A program made the position numbers and the translations under genes. Positions 54,239-62,613 of a stretch of DNA of 64,000 nucleotides are shown here, one piece after another. Location of the stretch: assembly GCA_964452085.1 (NCBI GenBank), contig CAYVKL010000004.1, positions 186,001 through 250,000 of the forward strand, given 5' to 3'. The DNA is from Methanobacterium sp964452085. Its GTDB lineage: Archaea > Methanobacteriota > Methanobacteria > Methanobacteriales > Methanobacteriaceae. Below the pieces are notes generated by a model. The model searched no databases, was not told where the DNA came from, and saw nothing but the letters and a program-made list of their open reading frames with translations. The first letter of the stretch is position 1. Each line of letters starts with the position of its first letter.

Positions 54239-55489
54239 TCAACTCAATTTTTTAAGACATCTATCCCTAATTTCTTCAAATTGTTTTTCTGTAATGGCAC
54301 CCATATCCAGTAATTTTTTTGCTTTTTCAATTTCATCCAGTGGATCTGTTTCAGGTGGGGTTTCCTGTTGAGATGAGATTGATTTTAGTTTTTCACGGGT
54401 TATTGAATTGAATTTAAAAATTTTTTCATGAACTACATCTTCTATATATCTTCCATCAGTATTAGTAACCTTATTTATTTCGATTTCTGATTTATCCTTG
54501 AGTTTTATGGTTAATTCTCCCTTTAGCACCCCTTCCTGGACATTTATTAAACCCTCACTGAAATCTACACTTTCAATATCTCCATAATTAAAAACTTGTC
54601 CAGGTCCCTCAGAAGCATCATCTGTATATTTAAGTGATATTCCTTCATCTAAAATCATAATTTCAACATCAGATCTTGTTTTTCTATGATAACCTTCAAT
54701 TGGTGTAGATTTTTCAGTTATCATACTGGGTTTAGACTGTTTAATCCTTTCCTGAACTCTGTCAACAAAGCTACGACCATCTCTTGCAGAGAAACAGTTT
54801 ATAATAAATGAGGTGCCCTCGGCATTCAACAATATTTTTCCTGATAAAATGCTTTTTTCAAATTCAATCGAGTTAATCTGCCCGTAATCAATGTAAAATA
54901 GGTTTTCTTTAATTTTATCTAAAAAATCTACATCACAGAATCTTAGTCCCTCTTTTTGACCGTATATCTTAACTATTCGGTCTTTTAATCTCCCTTCAAC
55001 TTCCAGATCGGAACTGGTAATATCAAAGGTGTTTTTTACAGGGAACAATTTTTTATAATCTTCAAATTGGTTAACACCATGTTTAAGGAGGGTTTCCAGA
55101 TTTTTCTGAGTTATTTCCAGTTCTCTTTCAAATTCAGGCCCTGCATTTTTTTGGAATATTTTAAAGTTTTCCACTGCTTCAGGGTACTTTTTCAACTGTG
55201 CCAGGGGAAATGCTCTTAAATAATAACCTACCACATATTCAGGATCCAGTTCTAGGGCATGATTCAAATCTTCAAGAGATTGTTGATAGTTTTTTAATTT
55301 GTAATTTGATTTACCTTTTTCACCCCAGGCATAAACATTATCCGGATCTTGATTTAAAGCTTCTGTAAAAGATTTAACAGCCATATCAAACTTATTCTTC
55401 TTATAATAATCATCACCCTCAAAAATCCAATCTTCAGTGTTTTTATCCCCCTTTTCATCTTCCTTCTTTTTATTTCCAAAAAATTTCAC
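54239..55489 (-). CDS. TPR protein with PH-like region and C-terminal SHOCT domain
   Basis: 416 residues. Tandem TPR helices cover about 22-125 (YYKKNKFDMAVKSFTEALNQ, then YAWGEKGKSNYKLKNYQQSL). Two similar beta-rich segments, near 150-255 and 270-360, look like PH/GRAM-type modules. The last 40 residues form a SHOCT motif (KAKKLLDMGAITEKQFEEIR) close to that of the 38487 protein. Start GTG 55489 is set by GGAGGGG. Likely a cytoplasmic or membrane-associated scaffold. Confidence 0.7.
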   Translation of the reverse strand: MKFFGNKKKEDEKGDKNTEDWIFEGDDYYKKNKFDMAVKSFTEALNQDPDNVYAWGEKGKSNYKLKNYQQSLEDLNHALELDPEYVVGYYLRAFPLAQLKKYPEAVENFKIFQKNAGPEFERELEITQKNLETLLKHGVNQFEDYKKLFPVKNTFDITSSDLEVEGRLKDRIVKIYGQKEGLRFCDVDFLDKIKENLFYIDYGQINSIEFEKSILSGKILLNAEGTSFIINCFSARDGRSFVDRVQERIKQSKPSMITEKSTPIEGYHRKTRSDVEIMILDEGISLKYTDDASEGPGQVFNYGDIESVDFSEGLINVQEGVLKGELTIKLKDKSEIEINKVTNTDGRYIEDVVHEKIFKFNSITREKLKSISSQQETPPETDPLDEIEKAKKLLDMGAITEKQFEEIRDRCLKKLS

Positions 55490-55834
55490 CAAACCCCTCC
55501 ATTAACCCTGAAACATAAATTTAATCCATGAATAGATCCAATTTTTTGGTTATTATACCAAATCAATAATTATTTTTAATATTTATTATGTAAATGTGTT
55601 AGCATGAACACATTTTCATGATTTGTTCATGTTTGTAGCAATTAAGGGATTACTTCGTTAAACGTTAATATTGCGAAGTGAATTCAACAATTATAATTAC
55701 AATCCCCTGAAAGGGTTACAAATTAACACTTTATTATTAATTAAGGAACATAATATGACTTCTTATATAGCTTTCTATTTCTCCCCATATAGCAAGTAAT
55801 AATGTACAGTATAAACCAATAAAAATTGGTAATT
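55490..55834. other. Leader region rich in inverted repeats
   Basis: No gene. ATGTGTT/AACACAT (55594-55613), CATGAACA/TGTTCATG (55603-55631) and ACTTCG/CGAAGT (55652-55679) overlap or follow each other. TTATATAG near 55763-55770 could be the TATA box of the PAS gene, in which case the repeats lie upstream of the promoter as operators. Confidence 0.45.
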
Positions 55835-58114
55835 ATGGTGGCGGGGAATAACATACTTATTGCATTAGAAGACGCTTTAGAAGCTAAAAATATAGGAAAT
55901 ATTATTTCATCCAGCAATCAATCCAACTACATTTTTAACAGACCCATAAGCATCTATAATGAAGAAAAATCTTTTTTTGATGAATTAAAAAATATCGATT
56001 TAATTATAACGGATTTAGATGTGAAAAATGAAGATAATACTATTATATTATTTGATATAATTGAAAAAATGGATATTACTGTTATTTTAGTGACCTCAAA
56101 CTATGAAAATAGTTTTAATGGAGGATTAAATTTAAAAGAAAGAATTTTAGCCCTTCCAAGACCTTTTGAGCCACGAGAACTTTTTTTAACTTTGGAACTT
56201 GCCCTTTATAAAAAAAGGATGGAAAATGAACTCCATGATAGTGAAGATAAATACCGTCTTTTAATTGAAAATGCCGACGATCCCATTGCTATTATAAACT
56301 ACGATGGAGAATTTTTCCTGGTAAACAAAAGCGCTGCACGTTTTTTCGGTTGTGATGAGGAAAATTTCCTCGGCAAAACAATGTGGGAACTTTTCCCAAA
56401 AGAACATGCAGATTCACAGATGAAAAGCATTAAAAGAGTTATCGAAACAGGTAAAGGGGAAATAATAGAAAGTAAAACTATTATTAAGGGAGATAAATAT
56501 TATTTCAGTACTAATATTCAACCCATGCCCATTAAAAATGGTGAATTAGGGGTAGTTCAGTTAATAGCACGAGATATTACCCCTATTAAAATGGTGGAAA
56601 ATGCTTTAAAGAAGAGTGAAGAAAAATTCAGGGAAGTTTTCAACAATGCCAATGATGGCATATCCCTGCATTCTGTTGATGAAAAGGGTTTACCTGGAAA
56701 TTTCTCGGAAGTTAATGATGTTGTCTGTAATAGATTGGGCTACAGTAAGGAAGAACTTCTTAAAATGGGACCACTAGATATCATCAGCTCTGAAACTAAG
56801 GAACAAATGTCCGAAATCATAGAAAAATTAAAATCTACAGGAAAAGCAACATTCGAAGCAGTTCAAATCACTAAAAACGGAGAATTGATCACCACAGAAA
56901 TCAGCAATCATCTTTTCAATCTACAGGGTAATGACATGATCATGGCCATATCCCGAGACATTTCTGAACGTAAAAAATCTGAAGATCAACTACTAAGAAT
57001 TTTAGCTGGAATTGAGGGTACTAGTGATGCAATAGGCATATCAATGCCTGATGGATCCCATTTTTATCACAACCAATCTTTCAATGAATTATTCGGTTAC
57101 TCTGTGGAAGACCTCAATGCCCCCCTTGGACCAGTTAAACTTTACTCTGACCCTGAATTGGGACTGCACATCTTCCAAACCATAATGGCGGGAAATAGCT
57201 GGGATGGGGAGTTGAAGATGGTTGACAAATCAGGCCGTGAGTTTCCAACATATTTAAGGGCTAATGCCATTAAAAATCGGAAAGGAAAAGTCATTGGTTT
57301 AATTGGTGTTCATCATGATATTACTGAAAGAAAAAGGGTGGAATATGCATTAAAAACCAGTGAGGAAAAGTTCAGAACATTGGCTCAAACTGCAGTTGAT
57401 GCAATTATTATCATTGATAGAGAAGAAAAAATTATTTTTTGTAATAAAAGCCTTGAAAGAATTTTCGATTACAGTGAGGAAGAAATTCTGGGGGAATATT
57501 TGGATACACTCATACCCCAAAGATACATTGAGGATTTCCAGTTCAAATTAGATTATTTCCATCAGCATGATCTGGAAAAGGGTAATGTTTTCGAGTCTTT
57601 TGGAATGAGGAAAGATAGAAGTGAATTTCCTCTTGAGATGTCCCTTAATAATTGGATATCAGAAGGGGAAACCTACACCACTTTTATTATTCGAGATATA
57701 ACCCAAAGGAAATTAAATGAATTTAAATTAAAAATGAGGGAAGACATTTTCCAGTTAATGTCCCAGAACATTGAAGAAGTTTTCTGGATTATTGATCCCC
57801 TTACGGGGCAGATATTATACATGAGCCCATCTTACCAGAAAATATGGGGTCAAAGTACTGAAAACTTATATCAAAACCCCCGTTCATGGATTGAATCCAT
57901 TCACTCCCAAGATAAAGAAGATTTCATCTCTTTTATATTTGGAAAAAATGGGATAAGTTCTAAACAGAGAGAAGGGATTGAATGCAGGGTCTTGCGTCCA
58001 GATGGTAACCAGCGGTGGATAAAAGTGAGGGCGTTTCCAGTTATAAACCAGAACAAGGAAATATACCGTCGAGTGGGAATAGCCACCGATATATCAAATA
58101 TTAAAGAAAAATAA
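55835..58114 (+). CDS. Multi-PAS sensor protein with receiver-like N-terminus and no kinase domain
   Basis: About 759 residues. The first ~125 resemble a response-regulator receiver (ITDLDVKNED, VTSN and PRPFEPRELFLTLELAL), then five PAS/PAC modules follow (about 140-255, 265-385, 390-505, 510-635 and 640-759), each closing with an arm such as ISERKKSED or ITERKRVEY. The protein ends in the last PAS without histidine kinase, GGDEF or other output. It may therefore bind a partner kinase or act as a scaffold. ATG 55835 is preferred to TTG 55826. Archaeal methanogens often have large PAS kinases; the lack of output here is notable. Confidence 0.82.
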   Translation: MVAGNNILIALEDALEAKNIGNIISSSNQSNYIFNRPISIYNEEKSFFDELKNIDLIITDLDVKNEDNTIILFDIIEKMDITVILVTSNYENSFNGGLNLKERILALPRPFEPRELFLTLELALYKKRMENELHDSEDKYRLLIENADDPIAIINYDGEFFLVNKSAARFFGCDEENFLGKTMWELFPKEHADSQMKSIKRVIETGKGEIIESKTIIKGDKYYFSTNIQPMPIKNGELGVVQLIARDITPIKMVENALKKSEEKFREVFNNANDGISLHSVDEKGLPGNFSEVNDVVCNRLGYSKEELLKMGPLDIISSETKEQMSEIIEKLKSTGKATFEAVQITKNGELITTEISNHLFNLQGNDMIMAISRDISERKKSEDQLLRILAGIEGTSDAIGISMPDGSHFYHNQSFNELFGYSVEDLNAPLGPVKLYSDPELGLHIFQTIMAGNSWDGELKMVDKSGREFPTYLRANAIKNRKGKVIGLIGVHHDITERKRVEYALKTSEEKFRTLAQTAVDAIIIIDREEKIIFCNKSLERIFDYSEEEILGEYLDTLIPQRYIEDFQFKLDYFHQHDLEKGNVFESFGMRKDRSEFPLEMSLNNWISEGETYTTFIIRDITQRKLNEFKLKMREDIFQLMSQNIEEVFWIIDPLTGQILYMSPSYQKIWGQSTENLYQNPRSWIESIHSQDKEDFISFIFGKNGISSKQREGIECRVLRPDGNQRWIKVRAFPVINQNKEIYRRVGIATDISNIKEK

Positions 58115-58755
58115 TCATCTTAATACTAATTAAGTCTCTTAAATTGTTATTTATACCAATTTAATTTTGATTTTGAATATTTACAGATGAAACATTTTCC
58201 ATAGACAATTACTCTATAAAATATAAATAACAACCCTAAAAATTAATAATAATTTTAATTTAAACATTATTACAGGTTCTTTTTTTAAATCCAGTACCCA
58301 TAGTGATAACCACAAGATTTCACCAATAAATTTGAGTTAATACTTTATTATGAGTAGTAATAATCTTAAAGTGTAAATCAACAATCAAATCCAATACACT
58401 TTTGTGATATGATTCACAATTTATTGTTGAAAATTATAATTGTTTGTGACTATACTTAATAGTTTGAGGTAGTAATCCAGCCAAGTGTTGAACAACATTA
58501 CCCTATAATATGAATCTTGACAAAAGCTGATTATATTCTTTCATACATAAACTGGATTTTTACCTTATCCACCGCCTTAATGGACCCCAAGTCCTGAAGA
58601 GGGAAAAAACCGCCGCCTTTTCCTTTTCAGGACTTCTATTTTTCAATATTTTAATTTTAGAAAAAATATATTGTAGCTGTTATATCAGTTTTTTTTAAAA
58701 ATTAAAAAAATCACAATTCTTACAAATAAAATTACTCAAATAAAAGCAGGAATAT
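58115..58755. other. Gap of 640 bp between PAS gene and methyltransferase
   Basis: No open reading frame of note. AT-rich except for a locally GC-rich patch near 58561-58635 that holds a stem-loop, described separately. Confidence 0.5.
58590..58634. other. Stem-loop, possible small RNA or terminator
   Basis: AGTCCTGAAGAGGGAAAA pairs with TTTTCCTTTTCAGGACT around the loop AACCGCCGCC. Eight outer pairs are perfect; one mismatch/bulge occurs inside. The ACCGCC motif is also at 58570-58575. A T-rich tract follows at 58637-58642. It may end the PAS transcript far downstream or belong to a short RNA. Confidence 0.5.
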
Positions 58756-59436
58756 CTATTTACTTAATACCAACATTTCATTGGCACCTTTTCGAAACTG
58801 ATAATCAACACTTACCAGCTCCACATCCACCTGATCTTCCAAATCATTGCAAATATATTTAACAAATTTTGACTTTTGCTGGTGGTGTTTTACCAGTGGA
58901 TAAATTCTAATTTCATCCTTGGATACTCTTAACATTTCATTGATTGAATTAAGATGAAATTCATAATCAAGGCGGTGATCATAAATAAAAAGAAGATGTG
59001 AACATAATACCAGGTCAAACTCACCATCTACAAAAGGCAGATTTTTTATATCGGCATTTATATAGCGTTTCCGATGCTTTTGGTAGTCCCTGGTGAAATA
59101 TTTGCAAGTATTGGTGCGATGATCATCTAATTCATCCAAACCTTTGAAAAAAGTCCAATCAAAGGCATTTTCAATTTTTGAAAGGTTATTAACTAATAAT
59201 TTAAGGTGTTCCTGGCATTTTTCCGAGATTTCAGCAGGCTCCATATTATATAAAAGGTCAGCGGCCCTGATATTAACTCCATAACCTGCAAGGTAGGCAG
59301 TGAGTGTGCTTGCACCAGCAGCACAATCAAGAATTTTCATATGGCATAAAGATCCGTCTTTCACCATTTTATCAAGGTTGAACATCTTCATGTATTCTTG
59401 ATAGCTACGACCTATGAATATTGGTCCTTTTATCAT
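58756..59436 (-). CDS. SAM-dependent methyltransferase (class I)
   Basis: 226 residues. SAM loop KILDCAAGASTLTAYLAGYG (Asp-x-Ala-x-Gly) with RAADLLYNM, and motif 4 region DGEFDLVLCSHLLFIYDH. Substrate unknown; the N-terminal FIGRSYQEYMKMFNL cap and the basic middle part (RDYQKHRKRYINAD) may contact the acceptor. Monocistronic, divergent from a zinc-ribbon gene. Confidence 0.82.
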   Translation of the reverse strand: MIKGPIFIGRSYQEYMKMFNLDKMVKDGSLCHMKILDCAAGASTLTAYLAGYGVNIRAADLLYNMEPAEISEKCQEHLKLLVNNLSKIENAFDWTFFKGLDELDDHRTNTCKYFTRDYQKHRKRYINADIKNLPFVDGEFDLVLCSHLLFIYDHRLDYEFHLNSINEMLRVSKDEIRIYPLVKHHQQKSKFVKYICNDLEDQVDVELVSVDYQFRKGANEMLVLSK

Positions 59437-59584
59437 AACATACCATCATATAATTTTATATATTAATCAACTTAGAGAAATCTTGTACTGGTTTTATACT
59501 CCTTATAATTATTCTAAAATAATTCTTATTTCTACTATTTGATGAGGAATGTTATTATACTAAATCAATTAAATAGACTAGAAT

Positions 59585-59962
59585 ATGACAACTTCAGATA
59601 ATAGTCCAGGTTTGGATGGTTTCAATCAAGTTTGCCCTGAATGTTGCGTGGCCAATCCGGATGATGCAGAAAATTGCCTTGTTTGTGATAGGGACCTCAC
59701 CAATATTGTCATGTTTTTAGAAGATGATTCATTTGACTTGGAAATCACAACAGACTGCATAATAGAGCACCGTAAAAACTTTTGGGGCACTGAGCGAACT
59801 GGAAAGACCATTGAATATCCGTTAGCTGAAATCAGCAATATCGAATATGGATCACCAATAACTCGATTTAAATTCGATTATAATGGTGAAAGACATGTTA
59901 TTCCCCTGAGAAGAGAGAATATGGAAATATTAAAACTTAGGCTTCCTACTATTCTGCCATAA
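59585..59962 (+). CDS. Zinc-ribbon protein with a C-terminal beta domain
   Basis: 125 residues. Zinc ribbon CPECC plus CLVC (residues about 17-34) followed by a beta-rich domain (FDLEITTDCIIEHRKNF, IEYPLAEISNIEYGS, FKFDYNGERHVIPL) that resembles PH/GRAM-type repeats seen in the TPR protein at 54239. Function unknown. It belongs to the set of zinc-ribbon/PH/SHOCT proteins common in Methanobacterium. Confidence 0.65.
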   Translation: MTTSDNSPGLDGFNQVCPECCVANPDDAENCLVCDRDLTNIVMFLEDDSFDLEITTDCIIEHRKNFWGTERTGKTIEYPLAEISNIEYGSPITRFKFDYNGERHVIPLRRENMEILKLRLPTILP

Positions 59963-60132
59963 TATCCTAAATTTTTAGCGTATTGAAAAGCACATTTTTA
60001 ATGATTAAATAGAGAAAACCTTTTAAAAACTTAAAGAATTCATGAATTGAAAGGGTAGCTTCTGATTTTTATAATATAAATGATTATTATCTAAATTTAC
60101 TATCAGAAATAAAAAATTATGAAACGATACTT

Positions 60133-60891
60133 ATGAGAGAAATAATAACTAAATTAACAAAAAATAAAGTATTAATAAAGATTATTAGAGCTATAATTAT
60201 TGGTTTAACTCTTCTAGACGTTATTTTACTAACAGGAACTTTATTTATTAAAGTTAGTGCAGAAACCTATCATAATATTGTTATTTTTGATTTAATGGTT
60301 GTAATAATTTTAATGATACAATATTTATATAAATTAAATAAAAGCGATGATAAAATAAAGTATGTCAAGAATCATTGGTTTGATTTAGTAGGTATGGTTC
60401 CAGAAATTCTCTTAGGAAATTATTCAACTATTTTAAGATATTTTAGACTGATTAAAATATTATCTCTTCTTAGAAGGAGTCTAGTTAATTTCTTTGAATA
60501 TATTGAAAAAGCTCATCTCGAACTTGGTTTTGTAACTTTAATTTTTATTCTAATTTCTGGAGCAGCAATATTTTACTTTTTTGAATTTGGCATAAATGAG
60601 AATGTCAACAGTCTTGATGATGCTCTTTGGTATATTTTAATAACAATTACCACAGTAGGTTATGGTGATATTTATCCTAAAACAGTTGGAGGAAGAGTAG
60701 CTACTATACTAATTATCATTGCAGGAATATCTTTTATTAGTTATGTTGCCATTAAAATAACAGGATTGTTTTTTGAGGAAACTGAAAAAAAAGAAAACGA
60801 AATTGAAGATAAACTTGATATAATCGATGCGAAAATGGATAAAATACAATCAGAACTTGAAGAACTGAAAGAAATCATTGAGAATAAGTAA
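60133..60891 (+). CDS. Voltage-sensor-like potassium channel
   Basis: 252 residues with six membrane helices. S4 carries spaced positive residues (STILRYFRLIKILSLLRR). The selectivity filter TVGYGD is at 174-179, preceded by the pore helix ALWYILITI. The C-terminus is a coiled coil (about 207-250) that likely tetramerises it. Resembles KvAP-type channels but shorter in the S1-S2 loop. It would set membrane potential or K+ level. The ncRNA candidate begins 70 bp downstream. Confidence 0.9.
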   Translation: MREIITKLTKNKVLIKIIRAIIIGLTLLDVILLTGTLFIKVSAETYHNIVIFDLMVVIILMIQYLYKLNKSDDKIKYVKNHWFDLVGMVPEILLGNYSTILRYFRLIKILSLLRRSLVNFFEYIEKAHLELGFVTLIFILISGAAIFYFFEFGINENVNSLDDALWYILITITTVGYGDIYPKTVGGRVATILIIIAGISFISYVAIKITGLFFEETEKKENEIEDKLDIIDAKMDKIQSELEELKEIIENK

Positions 60892-60933
60892 ATAATCAAG
60901 ATAAATAATGTTAGGAAAAACTTACGATAAGTA

Positions 60934-60942
60934 TTTATATAA
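60934..60942 (+). promoter_or_regulatory. TATA box ahead of the ncRNA candidate
   Basis: TTTATATAA lies about 25 bp upstream of 60963, where the first stem of the predicted RNA begins. Spacing fits archaeal transcription start sites. Confidence 0.5.
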
Positions 60943-60959
60943 GTTAAACATTATAGTGG

Positions 60960-61156
60960 TTTGTGTGGTTACTACACATGTATTTTAAGAGCAATCTTAG
61001 AACACATGTGGACCAATATTTAGGTAGTACACACACATCAACCCCCTCTAAGATCAACCTAACTTAAAAACTATTTTTGGTTGAGACTAGAAACATGCTT
61101 CCAGAGATTTGAAGCCATTTTCCCCCCTACAACCCCCTTTTCTTCTCTGGAAGCTT
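60960..61156 (+). ncRNA. Candidate structured non-coding RNA with C-rich loops
   Basis: An unannotated stretch between the K+ channel and a convergent TPR gene. Pairings seen: GTGTGG/CTACAC with loop TTA (60963-60977); ATCTTAGA (60994-61001) with TCTAAGAT (61047-61054); TTAGGT (61020-61025) with ACCTAA (61057-61062), crossing the previous pair as in a pseudoknot; and an 11-bp perfect stem GCTTCCAGAGA (61097-61107) with TCTCTGGAAGC (61144-61154). Its loop and an earlier single-stranded part contain runs of C (CCCCCC, CCCCC) that stand out in this AT-rich genome and could pair with GGGGG-type ribosome-binding sites. No open frame of note lies here. Strand is inferred from the TATA box; the region could instead be the 3' end of the TPR transcript. 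Confidence 0.45.
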
Positions 61157-61223
61157 TAAATTACTCTTCATATTTATTCATAAATTAGTAATATTAATAT
61201 GCTTTAAAAACAGTTAATTCAGA

Positions 61224-61901
61224 CTATATTTCATTTTCGTCCTTTTTTACAACAGTTTTCATTTTTAATTCGAAAATTAATGCCCATGCTTCCTCAACCT
61301 GAGGAGAAAGGCTTGGAGAAGCAATTTCAATGAACTTTTCCAGGGATTCAATTGCTTCAGTATACTCTCCTAAAAATCGATGGGCTGAACCTTTACCCGC
61401 CCATGCATGAGCATTATCTGGATTCAATTCAACTGCCCGTTTAAATGATTCCAATGCTTTTTCGTATTTTCCAATACTGAACAAAGCAGATCCATGATTA
61501 TTCCAAACATTATCGTTGTCTTTTTCCAGTTTAAGTGAATGATCAAAAGAATTAATTGCCTCGTCAAATCTTCCCTGAGATGCATATAAAATCCCCAGAT
61601 TAGACCATGCCTGGGCATTATCAGGTTCAAGTTCTAAAGCCTCTTCAAAAGACTCTTGAGCTTCATCCTTAAGGCCTAATTGAGAAAGCGCAACCCCCCG
61701 ATTATCCCAAATTTTACTGTTTCTGGGGTCGATTTCCAGAGCTTCATCAAAATATAAAAGCGATGCTTTAAAACTACCCTCTTGAAAGAGTTCAGTGGCT
61801 TTTTTCAGTGCAATAATCTTTTTAGTGTATTTCTTTTCTTCAGCTCTTTCCTTCTCATTATCAGATTGTTTTTCATTAAATTTTTCAGTGCCCAAAACCA
61901 A
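61224..61901 (-). CDS. TPR protein
   Basis: 225 residues. Four or more TPR units (about 30-200), for example AWSNLGILYASQGRFDEAIN, VWNNHGSALFSIGKYEKALE and AWAGKGSAHRFLGEYTEAIE, with the Trp-Gly-Tyr-Ala-Pro-type consensus. The N-terminus is a charged helix. No catalytic domain. It mediates protein contacts; partner unknown. Confidence 0.85.
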   Translation of the reverse strand: MVLGTEKFNEKQSDNEKERAEEKKYTKKIIALKKATELFQEGSFKASLLYFDEALEIDPRNSKIWDNRGVALSQLGLKDEAQESFEEALELEPDNAQAWSNLGILYASQGRFDEAINSFDHSLKLEKDNDNVWNNHGSALFSIGKYEKALESFKRAVELNPDNAHAWAGKGSAHRFLGEYTEAIESLEKFIEIASPSLSPQVEEAWALIFELKMKTVVKKDENEI

Positions 61902-62055
61902 TCACCATTAGATTAATTTTATATGCAAAAGTATATCTTTGTATTCTTATAATTATGAGATAATTTACAATTAAGAGGAATTTTTAGGTTTTTTATGGTT
62001 TGAATCTTATTTTTTTACACATAATGATATTACCAATAACATACTGCACTAAATT

Positions 62056-62613
62056 ATGGATATTTTCTCAATGATTTTCCTGGCAGTTGGTTTGGCAATG
62101 GATGCTTTTAGTGTATCCATCACCAGGGGAATGATTCTCAAATGCAATCTAAAATATGCTTTAACCATTGCCCTATTTTTCGGAGCTTTCCAGGCTCTGA
62201 TGCCAGTGGCTGGTTGGTTGGCAGGTGAACAATTAGCAGGACTGGTTGAACTGTGGGCACCCTGGATTGCCTTTTTACTCCTATTAATTATTGGGATGAA
62301 AATGATTTACGAGGGTATTTCACAAAAGGATGATGAAGATATATGTCGTATTTTCTCCATTAAAGACATATTAATCCTTTCCATCGCTACCAGTATTGAT
62401 GCCTTTGCAGTCGGGGTGACTTTTGCATTTTTAAACACACCAATACTCCTACCCATACTGATAATTGGCCTGGTAACCTTTGTATTATCATTAATAGGAG
62501 TTTATCTTGGAAAAAATATCGGCCATTTATTCGGGAACAAAATTGAAATCCTTGGAGGTTTAATTTTAATTTTTATTGGATTAAAAATTCTTATTGAAAA
62601 TACAGTTTTTTAA
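62056..62613 (+). CDS. mntP: Manganese efflux pump
   Basis: A 185-residue MntP (DUF204) protein with six membrane helices, in a two-fold repeat of about 90 residues. Conserved Asp residues lie in GLAMDAFSVSITRG and TSIDAFAVGVTFAF. It exports Mn2+ (or other divalent metal), a counterpart of the metal importer at 47-50 kb. Its last four bases overlap the convergent phosphatase gene. Confidence 0.93.
   Translation: MDIFSMIFLAVGLAMDAFSVSITRGMILKCNLKYALTIALFFGAFQALMPVAGWLAGEQLAGLVELWAPWIAFLLLLIIGMKMIYEGISQKDDEDICRIFSIKDILILSIATSIDAFAVGVTFAFLNTPILLPILIIGLVTFVLSLIGVYLGKNIGHLFGNKIEILGGLILIFIGLKILIENTVF

Noticed and set aside
60931..61160. The ncRNA candidate as SRP RNA, RNase P RNA or a tRNA
   Set aside because: It lacks the conserved SRP GNAR loop region, RNase P core motifs and any T-loop; its size and C-rich loops do not fit.
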